64,000 nt of DNA from Mordavella massiliensis (GCF_016901695.1 NZ_JACJKS010000001.1:186001-250000), one strand, 5' to 3'; shown: positions 42,856-52,312, numbered from the stretch's first letter. A program made the numbers and translations. Notes: a model not told the origin generated them from the letters alone.

Positions 42856-44850
42856 TTAAAAGGTCCTTCCGTTCCGTGTAAACAGCGGGATCTGCTCAAG
42901 CGGAGCATCAACTGCAACGGACTGTCCGCCTGCCAGCGTCTCTCCGGTCCAGTAATTTGTCCACTCGGATCCTTCCGGAAGGTATACTTCACGGCTTCTT
43001 GCTTTGTCGTAGAGGACCGGCGCCACAAGGACGTCCGGACCGAACATGTACTGGTCCTCGATCTCCCACGCTTTTGCGTCGTCCGGCGCGTCATAGAAGA
43101 GCGGCCGCATGACCGGCGTTCCCTTCTCATGCGCTTCCCGCATCAGTTCTGTGATATAGGGCTTCATTTTCTCCCGGAGCGCAAGGTAGCTGCACAAGAT
43201 CTCATATGCTTCCTCGCCGAAGGACCATACCTCGTTGTCCGCGCCGGATACGCAGGCTGCGCCGCCCTCCTTGCCCATCGGCGGCTTGTGGGGCTCCCTG
43301 TCTCCGTGAAGCCTCATAACCGGGCAGAATGTACCGTACTCAAACCATCTGACAAGCAGTTCCCGGAAGTCAGGATCGTCCGGATTCCCTCCGTGGAAAC
43401 CGCCGATATCCGTCGTAAACCACGGGATTCCGGCGATGCCCATGTTCAGCCCGGCAGCCACCTGGTTGCGCAGCGATGCGAAGCTGGAATGGATGTCTCC
43501 CGACCACACAAGAGCGCCGTACTTCTGGGATCCGGCCCAGGCGCAGCGGAGCAGGTTGATAATGTTCTCCTGGCCTTCCGCCTTCATGCCGTCGTAGAAC
43601 GTCTTGGCGTACAGCTCCGGGTACACGTTGCCGATCTGAACGTTCGGCCCCAGATAGTAGCGGTAGTTTTCAAAATCATATACGGTATACTCCGGCTCCG
43701 CCTCATCCAGCCAGAAGATCCGAACTCCCTTGTCGTAGTAGTTCTTTTTCGCCTTATTCCAGAGGTATGCCCTCGCATCCGGATTCGTGGCGTCATAGTG
43801 GATCGTATTGCCCTGGAAGTCCATCACGATGCGGAAGCCCCGCTCTGTGCGCACCAGGTAGCCCTTCTCCAGCATCTCCTCATAGTTCTCGCTTCTGTAG
43901 TCCACCGTCGGCCAGATGGAAACCATCAGCTCGATCCCCATCTCTTTCAGCTCCCGGATCATGGCGTCCGGATCCGGCCAGTACACCGGATCAAACCGCC
44001 AGTCGCCCTGGAGCGGCCAGTGGAAGTAATCGATCACGATCACAGAGATGGGCAGCCCCCTTCTCTTGTATTCCCTGGCTACGTGAAGCAGTTCGTCCTG
44101 CGTCTGGTAGCGCAGCTTGCACTGCCAGAAACCCATGGCGTACTCCGGCATCATGGGAACCGTTCCCGCCACCTTCGCGTAGCTCTCCTCGATCTGCGCC
44201 GGCGTGTCGCCCGCCGTGATCCAGTAGTCCAACTGCTTGGTGGAGTAGGCCTCCCATGTGGTGATATTCTTTCCGAAGATCACCCGCCCGACAGCCGGGT
44301 TGTTCCAGAGGAAGCCATATCCGAGGGAGGAGATCATGAAGGGCACGCTGGCCTGGGAATTTCTCTGCGCCAGCTCCAGATCCGTTCCCTTCAGATCCAG
44401 ATATGGCTGCTGATACTGTCCCATTCCGTAGATCTTCTCGTTCGCCCCGGAGACAAACCGCATGGACAGATGATAGTCCCCGCCGATGTTCGGTTTGAAC
44501 TCCCTGGCGTCAATGTCCAGGGCGCTGCAGTAATCCGCATACACATCCTTGCGGTTTCTCAGGTACTCTTCCAGCAGCACCTCTCCCTTGCTGTTGCAGA
44601 ATGTCAGCTTCCCTGCCCGGGTGATCTTTGCGCAGATCTTTCCGTTGCAGATGGAGGCTGTCTTTTCCTCAATGCAGATCTGTGCTTCCGTCTTCCCCGG
44701 CTCCATCGCCAGTGCCCAGTTATCTTCTGTAAACGCCGCGTTCTTCGTCGCCCGGACGCGGAGGGAATCCGCCCCCCAGGGTTCGATCCTTACGGTCTCA
44801 GCGTCATAGTGATAGAGCAATGCTCCGTTTTCATTTTTAAATACAGCCAT
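42856..44850 (-). CDS. GH31 family alpha-glycosidase (xylosidase-like), cytoplasmic
   Basis: A 664-residue GH31 enzyme. The nucleophile Asp lies in IFWLDEAEPE and the acid/base Asp in LVWSGDIHSSF. This WLDEAEPE variant differs from the YicI type, so the two GH31 proteins of the cluster should have different linkage or sugar preferences. There is no signal peptide. The ATG at 44850 has GAGG eight bases upstream; an in-frame GTG at 44871 lacks one. Alpha-xylosidase or alpha-glucosidase activity cannot be decided from sequence. Confidence 0.88.
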   Translation of the reverse strand: MAVFKNENGALLYHYDAETVRIEPWGADSLRVRATKNAAFTEDNWALAMEPGKTEAQICIEEKTASICNGKICAKITRAGKLTFCNSKGEVLLEEYLRNRKDVYADYCSALDIDAREFKPNIGGDYHLSMRFVSGANEKIYGMGQYQQPYLDLKGTDLELAQRNSQASVPFMISSLGYGFLWNNPAVGRVIFGKNITTWEAYSTKQLDYWITAGDTPAQIEESYAKVAGTVPMMPEYAMGFWQCKLRYQTQDELLHVAREYKRRGLPISVIVIDYFHWPLQGDWRFDPVYWPDPDAMIRELKEMGIELMVSIWPTVDYRSENYEEMLEKGYLVRTERGFRIVMDFQGNTIHYDATNPDARAYLWNKAKKNYYDKGVRIFWLDEAEPEYTVYDFENYRYYLGPNVQIGNVYPELYAKTFYDGMKAEGQENIINLLRCAWAGSQKYGALVWSGDIHSSFASLRNQVAAGLNMGIAGIPWFTTDIGGFHGGNPDDPDFRELLVRWFEYGTFCPVMRLHGDREPHKPPMGKEGGAACVSGADNEVWSFGEEAYEILCSYLALREKMKPYITELMREAHEKGTPVMRPLFYDAPDDAKAWEIEDQYMFGPDVLVAPVLYDKARSREVYLPEGSEWTNYWTGETLAGGQSVAVDAPLEQIPLFTRNGRTF

Positions 44851-44890
44851 TCTTTTTTCCTCGTCTTTCACGTTATATTTTTTTCTGTAC

Positions 44891-45751
44891 CTATCCTTTT
44901 ACAGATCCGCTTGTCAGTCCTTCCACGATGTACTTCTGCATGGTGACAAAGATGATCACGCACGGGAGGATGAGCAACACGCCGTACGCCATGATGCTGT
45001 TCCACTTCGTGCCGTACTGGTTCATAAAGGTGTAGATCGCGGATGTCATGGGCCGCATGTTCTCCGCCGTGTTGAACGTCATGGAGTATGCCAGGTCATT
45101 CCACGCATACACGAAGCCGAAGCATCCTGCCGTGATGACCGCCGGGCGGGAGATGGGGACAACGATCTTGAAAAATGCCCGGAGCGTCCCGCACCCGTCG
45201 ATCTTTGCAGCCTCCACAAGTTCAGTGGAAATGCTCAGGAAACTGGGCCGGAGCATCAGGACGACAAACGGGATGGAGATCGTCGCTGTCGAGAGGATCG
45301 GCGCCAGGTATGTGTTGAGCAGCTCCAGGTTGGAGAAGATCAGGAACAGCGGGGTCAGCACAAGAGACGCGGGAAGCATCTGCGTTGTCAGGAAGATCAG
45401 GATGAAGAATTTCCCGCCCTTTATCTTATACTTCGCCAGTCCGTATGCCGCCGGTACCGAGAGCACCATGGAGATCACAAGGGATCCGACCGCTATAATG
45501 ATCGAATTCTTAAGCGTTGTCCCGAGCGCCCCGAACTGCTCCCCGTACGCTTTCAGCGTAAATTCATGGGGCCACAGGGTGGGGATCTTCGCGAAGATCT
45601 CACTGTCGATCTTAAACGAGTTCACAACGATCCAGTAGATCGGGAACAGAAACAGACAGCACAGCACAACAGCCAGGATATTAAAGGCAATATTTTTTCT
45701 CTTTTCCGCCGGTGTCTGGTATACTTTTTTCTCTTTTTTCTCCCTGCTCAT
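44891..45751 (-). CDS. Carbohydrate ABC transporter permease (MalG-like)
   Basis: A 286-residue inner-membrane permease with about six helices and the EAA-type loop in LVEAAKIDGCGTLRAFFKIVVPIS. It pairs with the permease encoded immediately upstream (one base between stop and start). The ATG at 45751 has GAGGTGG upstream. No ATP-binding subunit is encoded in the operon, so a shared MsmX-type ATPase elsewhere is likely, as in many Firmicute sugar importers. Confidence 0.92.
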   Translation of the reverse strand: MSREKKEKKVYQTPAEKRKNIAFNILAVVLCCLFLFPIYWIVVNSFKIDSEIFAKIPTLWPHEFTLKAYGEQFGALGTTLKNSIIIAVGSLVISMVLSVPAAYGLAKYKIKGGKFFILIFLTTQMLPASLVLTPLFLIFSNLELLNTYLAPILSTATISIPFVVLMLRPSFLSISTELVEAAKIDGCGTLRAFFKIVVPISRPAVITAGCFGFVYAWNDLAYSMTFNTAENMRPMTSAIYTFMNQYGTKWNSIMAYGVLLILPCVIIFVTMQKYIVEGLTSGSVKG

Positions 45752-45752
45752 A

Positions 45753-46643
45753 TTAATCCACCTCACTCTTTGATATGGTTCTCAGGTAAATCAGCGCCAC
45801 GATAAACAGGCAGACAAACAATACGCATGCCGCCGCTGCCCCCTGTCCGAACTGGAACTGCTGGAAGGACAGCTTATAGGAATAGGTGGAAAGCACCTCT
45901 GTGGAGTCTACCGGTCCTCCGCCCGTCATGACATACACAAGATCAAACACCTTGAAAGTAAGGACGAAACCGAGGACAAGGGTGGACATGATCGTCGGCT
46001 TTAACAGGGGGACTGTGATCATAAAGAACTGCTGTTTCTTCGTCGCCCCGTCGATGGACGCCGCCTCATACACATCCAGCGGAATATTGTTCAGGCCCGT
46101 TGTGAGCAGGAGCATGTTGAAGGGGATGCCTACCCACGAGTTCGCGATGATGAGCACCGCCATGGCCGTGCCGCCGCTCAGAAGCCAGCCCACCGGTTCG
46201 TCTATGATGTGCAGGTTCATCAGGATCGTGTTGATGATGCCGGAATCCTGGGAGAACATGAATTTGAACACAAGCGCGGTGACTGTGACCGGAAGCATCC
46301 AACTGATGACCACAAGGCCGCGGATCGGCTTGGCAAGCGTAAATTTCTTTGAGAAGAACATGGCAAGCGCAAATCCGAGCGTAAACTGAATGATCAGGCA
46401 GCCGATGGTGTAAATGAACGTATGCTGTATGGACCTGGCGAACGTCGGATCGGCAAAGATCGTCTGGTAATTGGTCAGACCGATGAACGCGCGCCCTGCA
46501 TCCTTCAGCGTATAGGCCGTCGCATCCTGGAAACTGATGACCCAGTTATAGATGATCGGATACCCGATAAAGACAAGCATATATATGACAGCCGGCAGCA
46601 CGAACGCATAGCCGACCCATCTTCCTTTTTCTCTTTTTTTCAC
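45753..46643 (-). CDS. Carbohydrate ABC transporter permease (MalF-like)
   Basis: A 296-residue permease with six helices and the EAA loop in DVYEAASIDGATKKQQFFMITVPLL. The start is GTG at 46643, seven bases after AGGAGG; the frame is open upstream without a better site. A long hairpin separates it from the substrate-binding protein gene, which probably lets the binding protein be made in excess. Confidence 0.92.
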   Translation of the reverse strand: MKKREKGRWVGYAFVLPAVIYMLVFIGYPIIYNWVISFQDATAYTLKDAGRAFIGLTNYQTIFADPTFARSIQHTFIYTIGCLIIQFTLGFALAMFFSKKFTLAKPIRGLVVISWMLPVTVTALVFKFMFSQDSGIINTILMNLHIIDEPVGWLLSGGTAMAVLIIANSWVGIPFNMLLLTTGLNNIPLDVYEAASIDGATKKQQFFMITVPLLKPTIMSTLVLGFVLTFKVFDLVYVMTGGGPVDSTEVLSTYSYKLSFQQFQFGQGAAAACVLFVCLFIVALIYLRTISKSEVD

Positions 46644-46663
46644 AGCAATTCCTCCTATTTGAA

Positions 46664-46695
46664 AAGGGCTGTCAGGCATATGCCGGACAGCCCTT
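46664..46695 (-). terminator. Intercistronic hairpin between binding-protein and permease genes
   Basis: AAGGGCTGTC and GACAGCCCTT form a ten-pair stem enclosing a GGCATATGCC palindrome, with one mismatch between. TTTTC follows on the minus strand. It looks like a partial terminator or mRNA-stabilising structure. Confidence 0.75.
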
Positions 46696-46732
46696 CTTCC
46701 ATCTAAGGTGATAAAACGTTTCTAACGGCTAT

Positions 46733-48016
46733 CTATTTATTTTCAAGCCCTGCGATGGTTGTCGCCGCTTCATCCATTGCGGCATCCACATCTTTCGCTC
46801 CTGTGATCACCTGCTGCTGTGCATTGTAGATCGCAGCGGAGAGCTCCGGCCAGGACGGAGACGGTCCACGGGACTGTGCGTTGGGCATGATCTCCGCGAA
46901 TACTTTCCAGTTCGGCTCATCCGCGTAGAGGCTCTCTGTATCCACATCGCTTCTCGGAGACAGACGTCCGATAGACTTGCAGATCTCAGCGGATTTGTCT
47001 TTGCTCATGATCCAGGATATGAACTCCCAGGAAGCTTCCACATTGGCGCCTGTGCAGATACCGATGTTCTCGCCGCCGAGGCAGGAAGCGTAATCGCCGT
47101 TATCTGCCTTCGGAACCTGTGCCACCGCATACTCAAGATCCGGCGCATCCTCAGCAAGTCCGGAGAACTGCCACGGTCCGTTGATCATCATGGCTGCTTT
47201 GCCGGAAGCGAACTGTTTCTCCGCGTCAGCCTGCGTCCAGTTTACGCACTCGCTGCTCACATAGCCGCTGTCAACCAGACCCTTGATGTAGGACATAGCC
47301 TCTTTGGACTCAGCGGAGGAAAGATCGTCTACAGATCCGCCTGCGGACAGAAGCCACGGCATGAACTGGAAGGTTCCCTCCTCATTATTGATAGCGGAGA
47401 TGGCCAGGCCGTATGTACCGTCCTTTGTCAGCGCCTCGCACGCCGCCTCCAGCTCGGACCATGTCGTCGGGACCTCTACGCCCGCCTCATCGAGCATCTG
47501 CTTGTTGTAGAACAGGCCCAGGCAGTTGTTGCCCCACGGAAGTCCGTACAGCTTGTCGTCATAGTAGCAGGAAGAAATAGATCCCTCGAGGAAGTTCGTA
47601 TCACCGGACTCCTCGTACAGATCCGTAATGTCCTCGAACACGCCCATGGCCGCGTAGGAGTTGTGATCCGGGTTGTCCACCATTCCCACATCCGGGAGCT
47701 CGCCGGATACAACGCCGATGGTGTACTGCTTCATCAGTTCCTCACGGGGAAGATACTGCGCTTCCACATAGATCTCATCCTGGGATTCATTGAACTCATC
47801 TACTGCCTCCTGCACGAATTTTCCTTCCTTGTCAGTAGACATGTAGTGCCAGAATGAGATGGTTATCTTACCGTCCGCATCCGCGCTGGATTCTTCCGAT
47901 CCCTCTTCCGCCGCCGCGGTGTCGTCTGTGGACGCGCTGTCGCCACCGCCGCAGCCGGCAAGTGTGAGCGCTGTCATAGACATCACCATCATGATTGCTA
48001 CGAGTCTCTTTTTCAT
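46733..48016 (-). CDS. Extracellular sugar-binding lipoprotein of ABC transporter
   Basis: A 427-residue lipoprotein. The signal peptide ends in a lipobox (LTLAGC, Cys near residue 22), followed by an acidic, Ser/Ala-rich linker and a family 1 (MalE/UgpB-type) solute-binding domain. Substrate should be an oligosaccharide, given the GH31 enzymes in the operon. It is the first gene of the cluster; a TATACT element (minus strand, 48054-48059) may be its -10 box. Confidence 0.92.
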   Translation of the reverse strand: MKKRLVAIMMVMSMTALTLAGCGGGDSASTDDTAAAEEGSEESSADADGKITISFWHYMSTDKEGKFVQEAVDEFNESQDEIYVEAQYLPREELMKQYTIGVVSGELPDVGMVDNPDHNSYAAMGVFEDITDLYEESGDTNFLEGSISSCYYDDKLYGLPWGNNCLGLFYNKQMLDEAGVEVPTTWSELEAACEALTKDGTYGLAISAINNEEGTFQFMPWLLSAGGSVDDLSSAESKEAMSYIKGLVDSGYVSSECVNWTQADAEKQFASGKAAMMINGPWQFSGLAEDAPDLEYAVAQVPKADNGDYASCLGGENIGICTGANVEASWEFISWIMSKDKSAEICKSIGRLSPRSDVDTESLYADEPNWKVFAEIMPNAQSRGPSPSWPELSAAIYNAQQQVITGAKDVDAAMDEAATTIAGLENK

Positions 48017-48170
48017 AAGTTACCCTCCTTACGTTATTTTTTCTGTTAAATTCAGTATAGCAGTCACATTTCACAAAAAAACTTCCAATATTTTAAAAAA
48101 AGTATACTATCTTCATAACAGATGTGCATTCCCGTCAAATGATCCGGATGCGGTTCTAATTTTACTTTTT

Positions 48171-48185
48171 TGTGATCCTGTCACA
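48171..48185. promoter_or_regulatory. Dyad between the sugar operon and the SDR gene
   Basis: TGTGA (48171-48175) and TCACA (48181-48185) form a dyad with a five-base centre in the 223-base divergent intergenic region. It resembles a CRP-type half-site pair, but spacing differs from the classical six bases. Nothing else in 48017-48239 could be assigned with confidence. Confidence 0.35.
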
Positions 48186-48239
48186 GAAATTTTCCGCTTT
48201 TGGGTATATCCTATATGTAACAGGAGAGGAGGTATTCAT

Positions 48240-48983
48240 ATGTTAAAAGGAAAAGTAGCCGTGATCACCGGCGGAACAAGAGGGATCGGATTTGCAACTG
48301 TTAAAAAATTTCTGGAGAACGGAGCGGCCGTGGTGCTGTTCGGCTCCCGGCAGGAGACGGTAGACAAGGCTCTCTCCGCATTGAAGGAGGAAAATCCGGA
48401 CTGGCCCGTGTCCGGCGCGTGGCCGGACCTTGGAAGCGAAGAGGCCGTAGCGGCAGAGCTGGAAAAGATCAGGGCAACCTACGGAAAGATTGACATCCTG
48501 ATCAACAATGCGGGCATGTCCGACAGCAAGCCTGTCACCGAATACACCTCGGAACATTTCGAGAAGATCATGAAGCTCAATGTGGGAGCCGCCATGAACT
48601 GCATCATCCCCGTTGTCAGGATCATGAAGGAGCAGGGCGGGGGCTGCATCCTGAACACAAGCTCCATGGTAAGCATCAGCGGACAGCCTTCGGGCGTGGC
48701 TTACCCGGTCAGCAAGTCGGCAGTCAACGGTATGACCTGGTCCCTGGCAAGAGAGCTTGGCCCAAGCAATATCCGGGTCAATGCGGTGGCACCGGGCATC
48801 ACCAACACCGACATGGTGGCCGCCCTTCCAAAGGACATGATCCAGCCGCTGATCAACGCCATTCCCCTGCGAAGGGTCGGAGAGCCGGAGGACATCGCCA
48901 ATGCCTTCCTGTTCCTGGCAAGCGACCTTGCCAGCTATGTAACCGGAGAGATCCTTTCCGTGGACGGGGCAATGCGGACCTGA
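48240..48983 (+). CDS. Short-chain dehydrogenase/reductase, BaiA-like
   Basis: A 247-residue classical SDR. The cofactor motif is TGGTRGIG, the structural motif NNAG, and the catalytic residues are a Ser (SSMVS region), Tyr and Lys (YPVSK). The opening VITGGTRGIGFAT and the ending FLFLASDLASYVTG resemble the bile-acid 3alpha-hydroxysteroid dehydrogenases (BaiA) of Clostridium scindens, which I compare from memory; FabG-like or sugar-alcohol SDRs are alternatives. AGGAGAGGAGG lies upstream of the ATG. It is divergent from the sugar operon and followed by its own terminator. Confidence 0.85.
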   Translation: MLKGKVAVITGGTRGIGFATVKKFLENGAAVVLFGSRQETVDKALSALKEENPDWPVSGAWPDLGSEEAVAAELEKIRATYGKIDILINNAGMSDSKPVTEYTSEHFEKIMKLNVGAAMNCIIPVVRIMKEQGGGCILNTSSMVSISGQPSGVAYPVSKSAVNGMTWSLARELGPSNIRVNAVAPGITNTDMVAALPKDMIQPLINAIPLRRVGEPEDIANAFLFLASDLASYVTGEILSVDGAMRT

Positions 48984-49000
48984 TCTGCCGCGGTATACAA

Positions 49001-49035
49001 AGAGGGTGCCCGGACCGTTGGTCCGGACACCCTCT
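49001..49035. terminator. Terminator between the SDR gene and the ABC permease
   Basis: AGAGGGTG-CCGGACC pairs with GGTCCGG-CACCCTCT around a short loop, with a C-A mismatch between the helices and a CTTTTT tail on the plus strand. It lies between the ends of convergent genes and probably serves both. Confidence 0.8.
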
Positions 49036-49040
49036 TCTTT

Positions 49041-51542
49041 TTACTCCCCGTACCGGATCCGGTCGGTCAGGCTCATCCTGCGGAAGTTCCGGGACACAGC
49101 GCAGGTCAGGATCATCTGCAGCGCCGCCACCGCCACGGCCAGGACCGCCGCCTGGATCCCCGGATAGTGATACACGGTGATATTCATCATATTTTCTGCT
49201 TTGGCATACAGGAAGATGCCGTATCCGGCCAGGCTTCCGATCCCCAGCGCCACCAAAAGGGTGCCAGCCGTGTAGAAAAGCCCTTCCAGCTGCAGCATCC
49301 GCACCAGCTGCTTTTCCGACATGCCGATGGCCTGGATGATGCCCAGTTCCCGTCTCCGGGTGTAGATGCTGTTGACCATGGTGTTGATCAGGTTCATCAC
49401 GCCCACCGCGCCCAGGATCAGCAGAAAGGCGTAACCCAGCACGGTCATGACGGTGACCGCCGTCTCCCAGGTCTCCACATGCTTTTCAAAGCTGTCGGTG
49501 GTCAGATAGACGCTCGTCTTTGCCAGGTTCTCCAGGTTCGTATAGGCTTCCTGCCGTCCGGTCTGACCGATCCCTTCTTCCAGCCGGATCACGCAGATGT
49601 CGCTTAAGTCTGCCCCTGTGATCTTCGCCAGCACAGAGTCCGGCAGCAGAAAGTTGCTCCCGGATACGGCCGAAGGATACTCTCCGACGGCGGCGATCTC
49701 AAAGGTGCGCTCCACCGTCCCCTCCGGGGTCTCCAGTTCCATCCGCACCGCGTCGCCCAGCTTCAGTTCCGGGAACCAGCGCAGCATATCCTCAGAGACC
49801 AGGATCTTCTCTCCCTCTCCCAGTTCTTCCCAGGTAACCGCCCCTTCGATCTGGCAGTTCTCTACGATCTCCCGGTAAGATTCATCCAGGCCCTGGATGC
49901 TGGCGGAGGCGATCTCCCGCTCCGGATCCAGATCCGCCAGCGTTCCGGTAAGATAGGTCTTCACTTTGACTTCCTCCACTCCGTCTACGGCCCGGATCTG
50001 CTCCAGCAGTTCCCCGTTCAGCGGGTTGTTCTGCATCAGATTCACCCAGGCCCGGTCCGGGTTCATCTTGTCCCCCTCCCAGCTGTCCACGGCGATCTCA
50101 TAATCCCCCTCAAACTCCTGCTTTGCGATCTCCTCCGGATCGGCGCAGCTAAGGACGGTGGCCACTGCCATGAAGAGGATTCCCACTGCGCCCAGTGTCA
50201 CGATGGTCAGGACGGATCTTTTTTTATTCCGGGACAGGTTGGAGCGGGTCAGTTTTACAAGACTCATCTCTGCAAATCCCTTCCGCTCCTTTTTCTTCTC
50301 CCGGATCTCTCCCTGATACCGCATGGCCTCCACCGGAGAGATCTTCGCCGCCATCCGCATGGGCTTTACCAGGGACAGATACACCGTAACCAGCACGGTC
50401 AGGATGGTCAGGATGTAAACCCACCCATACAGAACCGGCACCTGTCTCTGCTCCAGCAGTTTCATGCAGATCCGGTTCATTTCCATGGCCGCCGCGTTGG
50501 TCTGCACGCCTTCCCCGCTGATCCGGTAGATCCAGCGGATCACCGGGCCTGCCAGAATGCTCCCCAGAAGAAGCCCCAGTGGCAGGGAAAGCGCCGTCAC
50601 AAGCAGGCCTTCCCGGAAGACGATCTGCCGGATCTGCCGCCTGGTGGCTCCCATGGCCTTTAATTTTCCATACTCCTGAACCTTCGGGATCATAGAGACA
50701 TAGTGGATGCTGTAGATGGTCAGCACGCCCGCCGCCATCACCACCAGGATGATACAGACAACGGCGAAAAGAGCCGCCGGGTCCGTATAGTTGGCCATCA
50801 GATAATCGGTGTTGATGACCACGTTGTCCTCCGATACGCCAAAATCCGCGCCAATCTCCCGGACCCGCTCTTCAATGGCGTCCGTGGTGGCCACATTTTC
50901 CCCCACATCCTGAAGGCGGAACATCACCCGGTACTCCCGGTCTTTTGCCAGAACCGACTGTTCCAGACAGTCCCTGGACACCAGCACCGAGTAGGCTTTG
51001 TTTTCCTCGTCAATCTCTCCTTTTAGAAATCCGCTGATCCGGAAGGTATCTTCTTTCTGATACCCCAGTCCGCCGTCTTCGTAAAGCTGAAGCGGAAGCG
51101 TCACCGTATCCCCGATCCCGGCAGTGATCCCGTACTCGGCAAGCAGTCCTTCCGGAAGCGCGATCTCATTTCCTGCTTTTGGAAACGCGCCCTCTGCCAG
51201 TTCTATTTTGTTCAGTTCCAGAGCCTGTGCATCCATCCAGAGAAACAGGATGGTGGAATCATCGTCCACCCCTTCCCCCAGATCCGAGCGAAGCCCCACT
51301 TCCTCCATATCATTGTGGCTTTTCAGCTTCCCCGCATCCTCTTCTGACACCTGCCGGAACATGGCGTGATAAGGCGGATAGTAGGCGTTCACAGCTGCGA
51401 ACCGCACTTTGACAGAGGCATATCCGACCGTCAGCACCATAAAGATCAAAAGAGTGGTCAGGATGATGGCTGCCCCGCTGATCATGTTCCGGGTCCGGTT
51501 CTGCCGCGCATTGGCAAGGGCTGTCTTTGTCACTGTCTTCAT
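49041..51542 (-). CDS. FtsX-like ABC transporter permease (module 1)
   Basis: An 833-residue permease. One N-terminal membrane helix (about residues 18-40), a large extracytoplasmic domain (about 45-255), three helices, a second extracytoplasmic domain (about 480-690) and three final helices, with two FtsX domains. This layout belongs to MacB/YtrF-like permeases that handle peptides, antibiotics or lipoproteins at the envelope. It is the last gene of a regulator-kinase-ATPase-permease module and overlaps the ATPase gene by four bases. The module at 56.6-61.5 kb has a permease of exactly the same length. Confidence 0.88.
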   Translation of the reverse strand: MKTVTKTALANARQNRTRNMISGAAIILTTLLIFMVLTVGYASVKVRFAAVNAYYPPYHAMFRQVSEEDAGKLKSHNDMEEVGLRSDLGEGVDDDSTILFLWMDAQALELNKIELAEGAFPKAGNEIALPEGLLAEYGITAGIGDTVTLPLQLYEDGGLGYQKEDTFRISGFLKGEIDEENKAYSVLVSRDCLEQSVLAKDREYRVMFRLQDVGENVATTDAIEERVREIGADFGVSEDNVVINTDYLMANYTDPAALFAVVCIILVVMAAGVLTIYSIHYVSMIPKVQEYGKLKAMGATRRQIRQIVFREGLLVTALSLPLGLLLGSILAGPVIRWIYRISGEGVQTNAAAMEMNRICMKLLEQRQVPVLYGWVYILTILTVLVTVYLSLVKPMRMAAKISPVEAMRYQGEIREKKKERKGFAEMSLVKLTRSNLSRNKKRSVLTIVTLGAVGILFMAVATVLSCADPEEIAKQEFEGDYEIAVDSWEGDKMNPDRAWVNLMQNNPLNGELLEQIRAVDGVEEVKVKTYLTGTLADLDPEREIASASIQGLDESYREIVENCQIEGAVTWEELGEGEKILVSEDMLRWFPELKLGDAVRMELETPEGTVERTFEIAAVGEYPSAVSGSNFLLPDSVLAKITGADLSDICVIRLEEGIGQTGRQEAYTNLENLAKTSVYLTTDSFEKHVETWETAVTVMTVLGYAFLLILGAVGVMNLINTMVNSIYTRRRELGIIQAIGMSEKQLVRMLQLEGLFYTAGTLLVALGIGSLAGYGIFLYAKAENMMNITVYHYPGIQAAVLAVAVAALQMILTCAVSRNFRRMSLTDRIRYGE

Positions 51543-52210
51543 GACCGCACCACCTTCCCGTCCTCGATGACGATCATCCGGTCCGCCATCTGGGCAATGG
51601 TCTCGTCGTGGGTGATCATAACCAGCGTCTGACCGTATTCGGTCACGCAGTGTTTCAGAAGGCTCACCACCTCGATCTCCGTCCGGGAGTCCAGGTTGCC
51701 GGTGGGCTCATCGGCCAGGATGATGGCCGGGCGTGAGGCCAGGGCCCTGGCAATGGCCACCCGCTGCTGCTGTCCCCCGGACAGGGTGCCCGGCAGGGCG
51801 TGGAGCCGGTCTGACATGCCGATCTTTCGCACGATGTCCATCACATACTCCCGGTCCACTTTCCGGCCGTCCAGCCCGATGGGCAGCACGATATTTTCCC
51901 ATACATTTAAGGACGGCACCAGATTGTAACTCTGGAAGATAAATCCGATCTTCCGCCTGCGGAACACGGCCAGCCGGTCGTCCATTAACCGGAAAATGTC
52001 CCGTCCTTCCACCAGCACCTTGCCGGAGTCGGGCCGGTCCAGTCCCCCCAGCATGTGCAAAAGCGTGCTCTTTCCCGAGCCGGAACGCCCCACCACTGCC
52101 ACAAATTCTCCAGGCTCCACGCGGATATCGGTGTGGTCGATCGCTTTTACCAGATTGTCACCGGAGCCGTAATATTTGACCAGATCTTTTGTCTCTAAAA
52201 TCGCCTTCAT
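51539..52210 (-). CDS. ABC transporter ATP-binding protein (module 1)
   Basis: A 223-residue MacB/LolD-type ATPase. Walker A GRSGSGKST, signature LSGGQQQR and Walker [10 protein letters not shown] are intact. It drives the FtsX-like permease encoded after it. A gap of about 100 bases separates it from the kinase gene upstream, so it may have its own promoter under response regulator control. Confidence 0.93.
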   Translation of the reverse strand: MKAILETKDLVKYYGSGDNLVKAIDHTDIRVEPGEFVAVVGRSGSGKSTLLHMLGGLDRPDSGKVLVEGRDIFRLMDDRLAVFRRRKIGFIFQSYNLVPSLNVWENIVLPIGLDGRKVDREYVMDIVRKIGMSDRLHALPGTLSGGQQQRVAIARALASRPAIILADEPTGNLDSRTEIEVVSLLKHCVTEYGQTLVMITHDETIAQMADRMIVIEDGKVVRS

Positions 52211-52312
52211 TGTAAGCCTCCTCTTTGTGCCTGCTTCTTTGTTTCTGTACAGAGCATACCGCCCGAAGCTTACAGAAAAGTAACAAAAAAGATAACAGTT
52301 TTGTAAGAAATC

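Noticed and set aside
41209-44946. Open frame of about 1245 codons antisense to both GH31 genes
   Set aside because: Both GH31 genes on the other strand show complete catalytic motifs. The antisense frame has low-complexity, family-free sequence and arises from GC-rich codon use.
48171-48185. CRP binding site
   Set aside because: The TGTGA/TCACA dyad has a five-base rather than six-base centre, and classical CRP control is not typical of this group. Listed only as a dyad.
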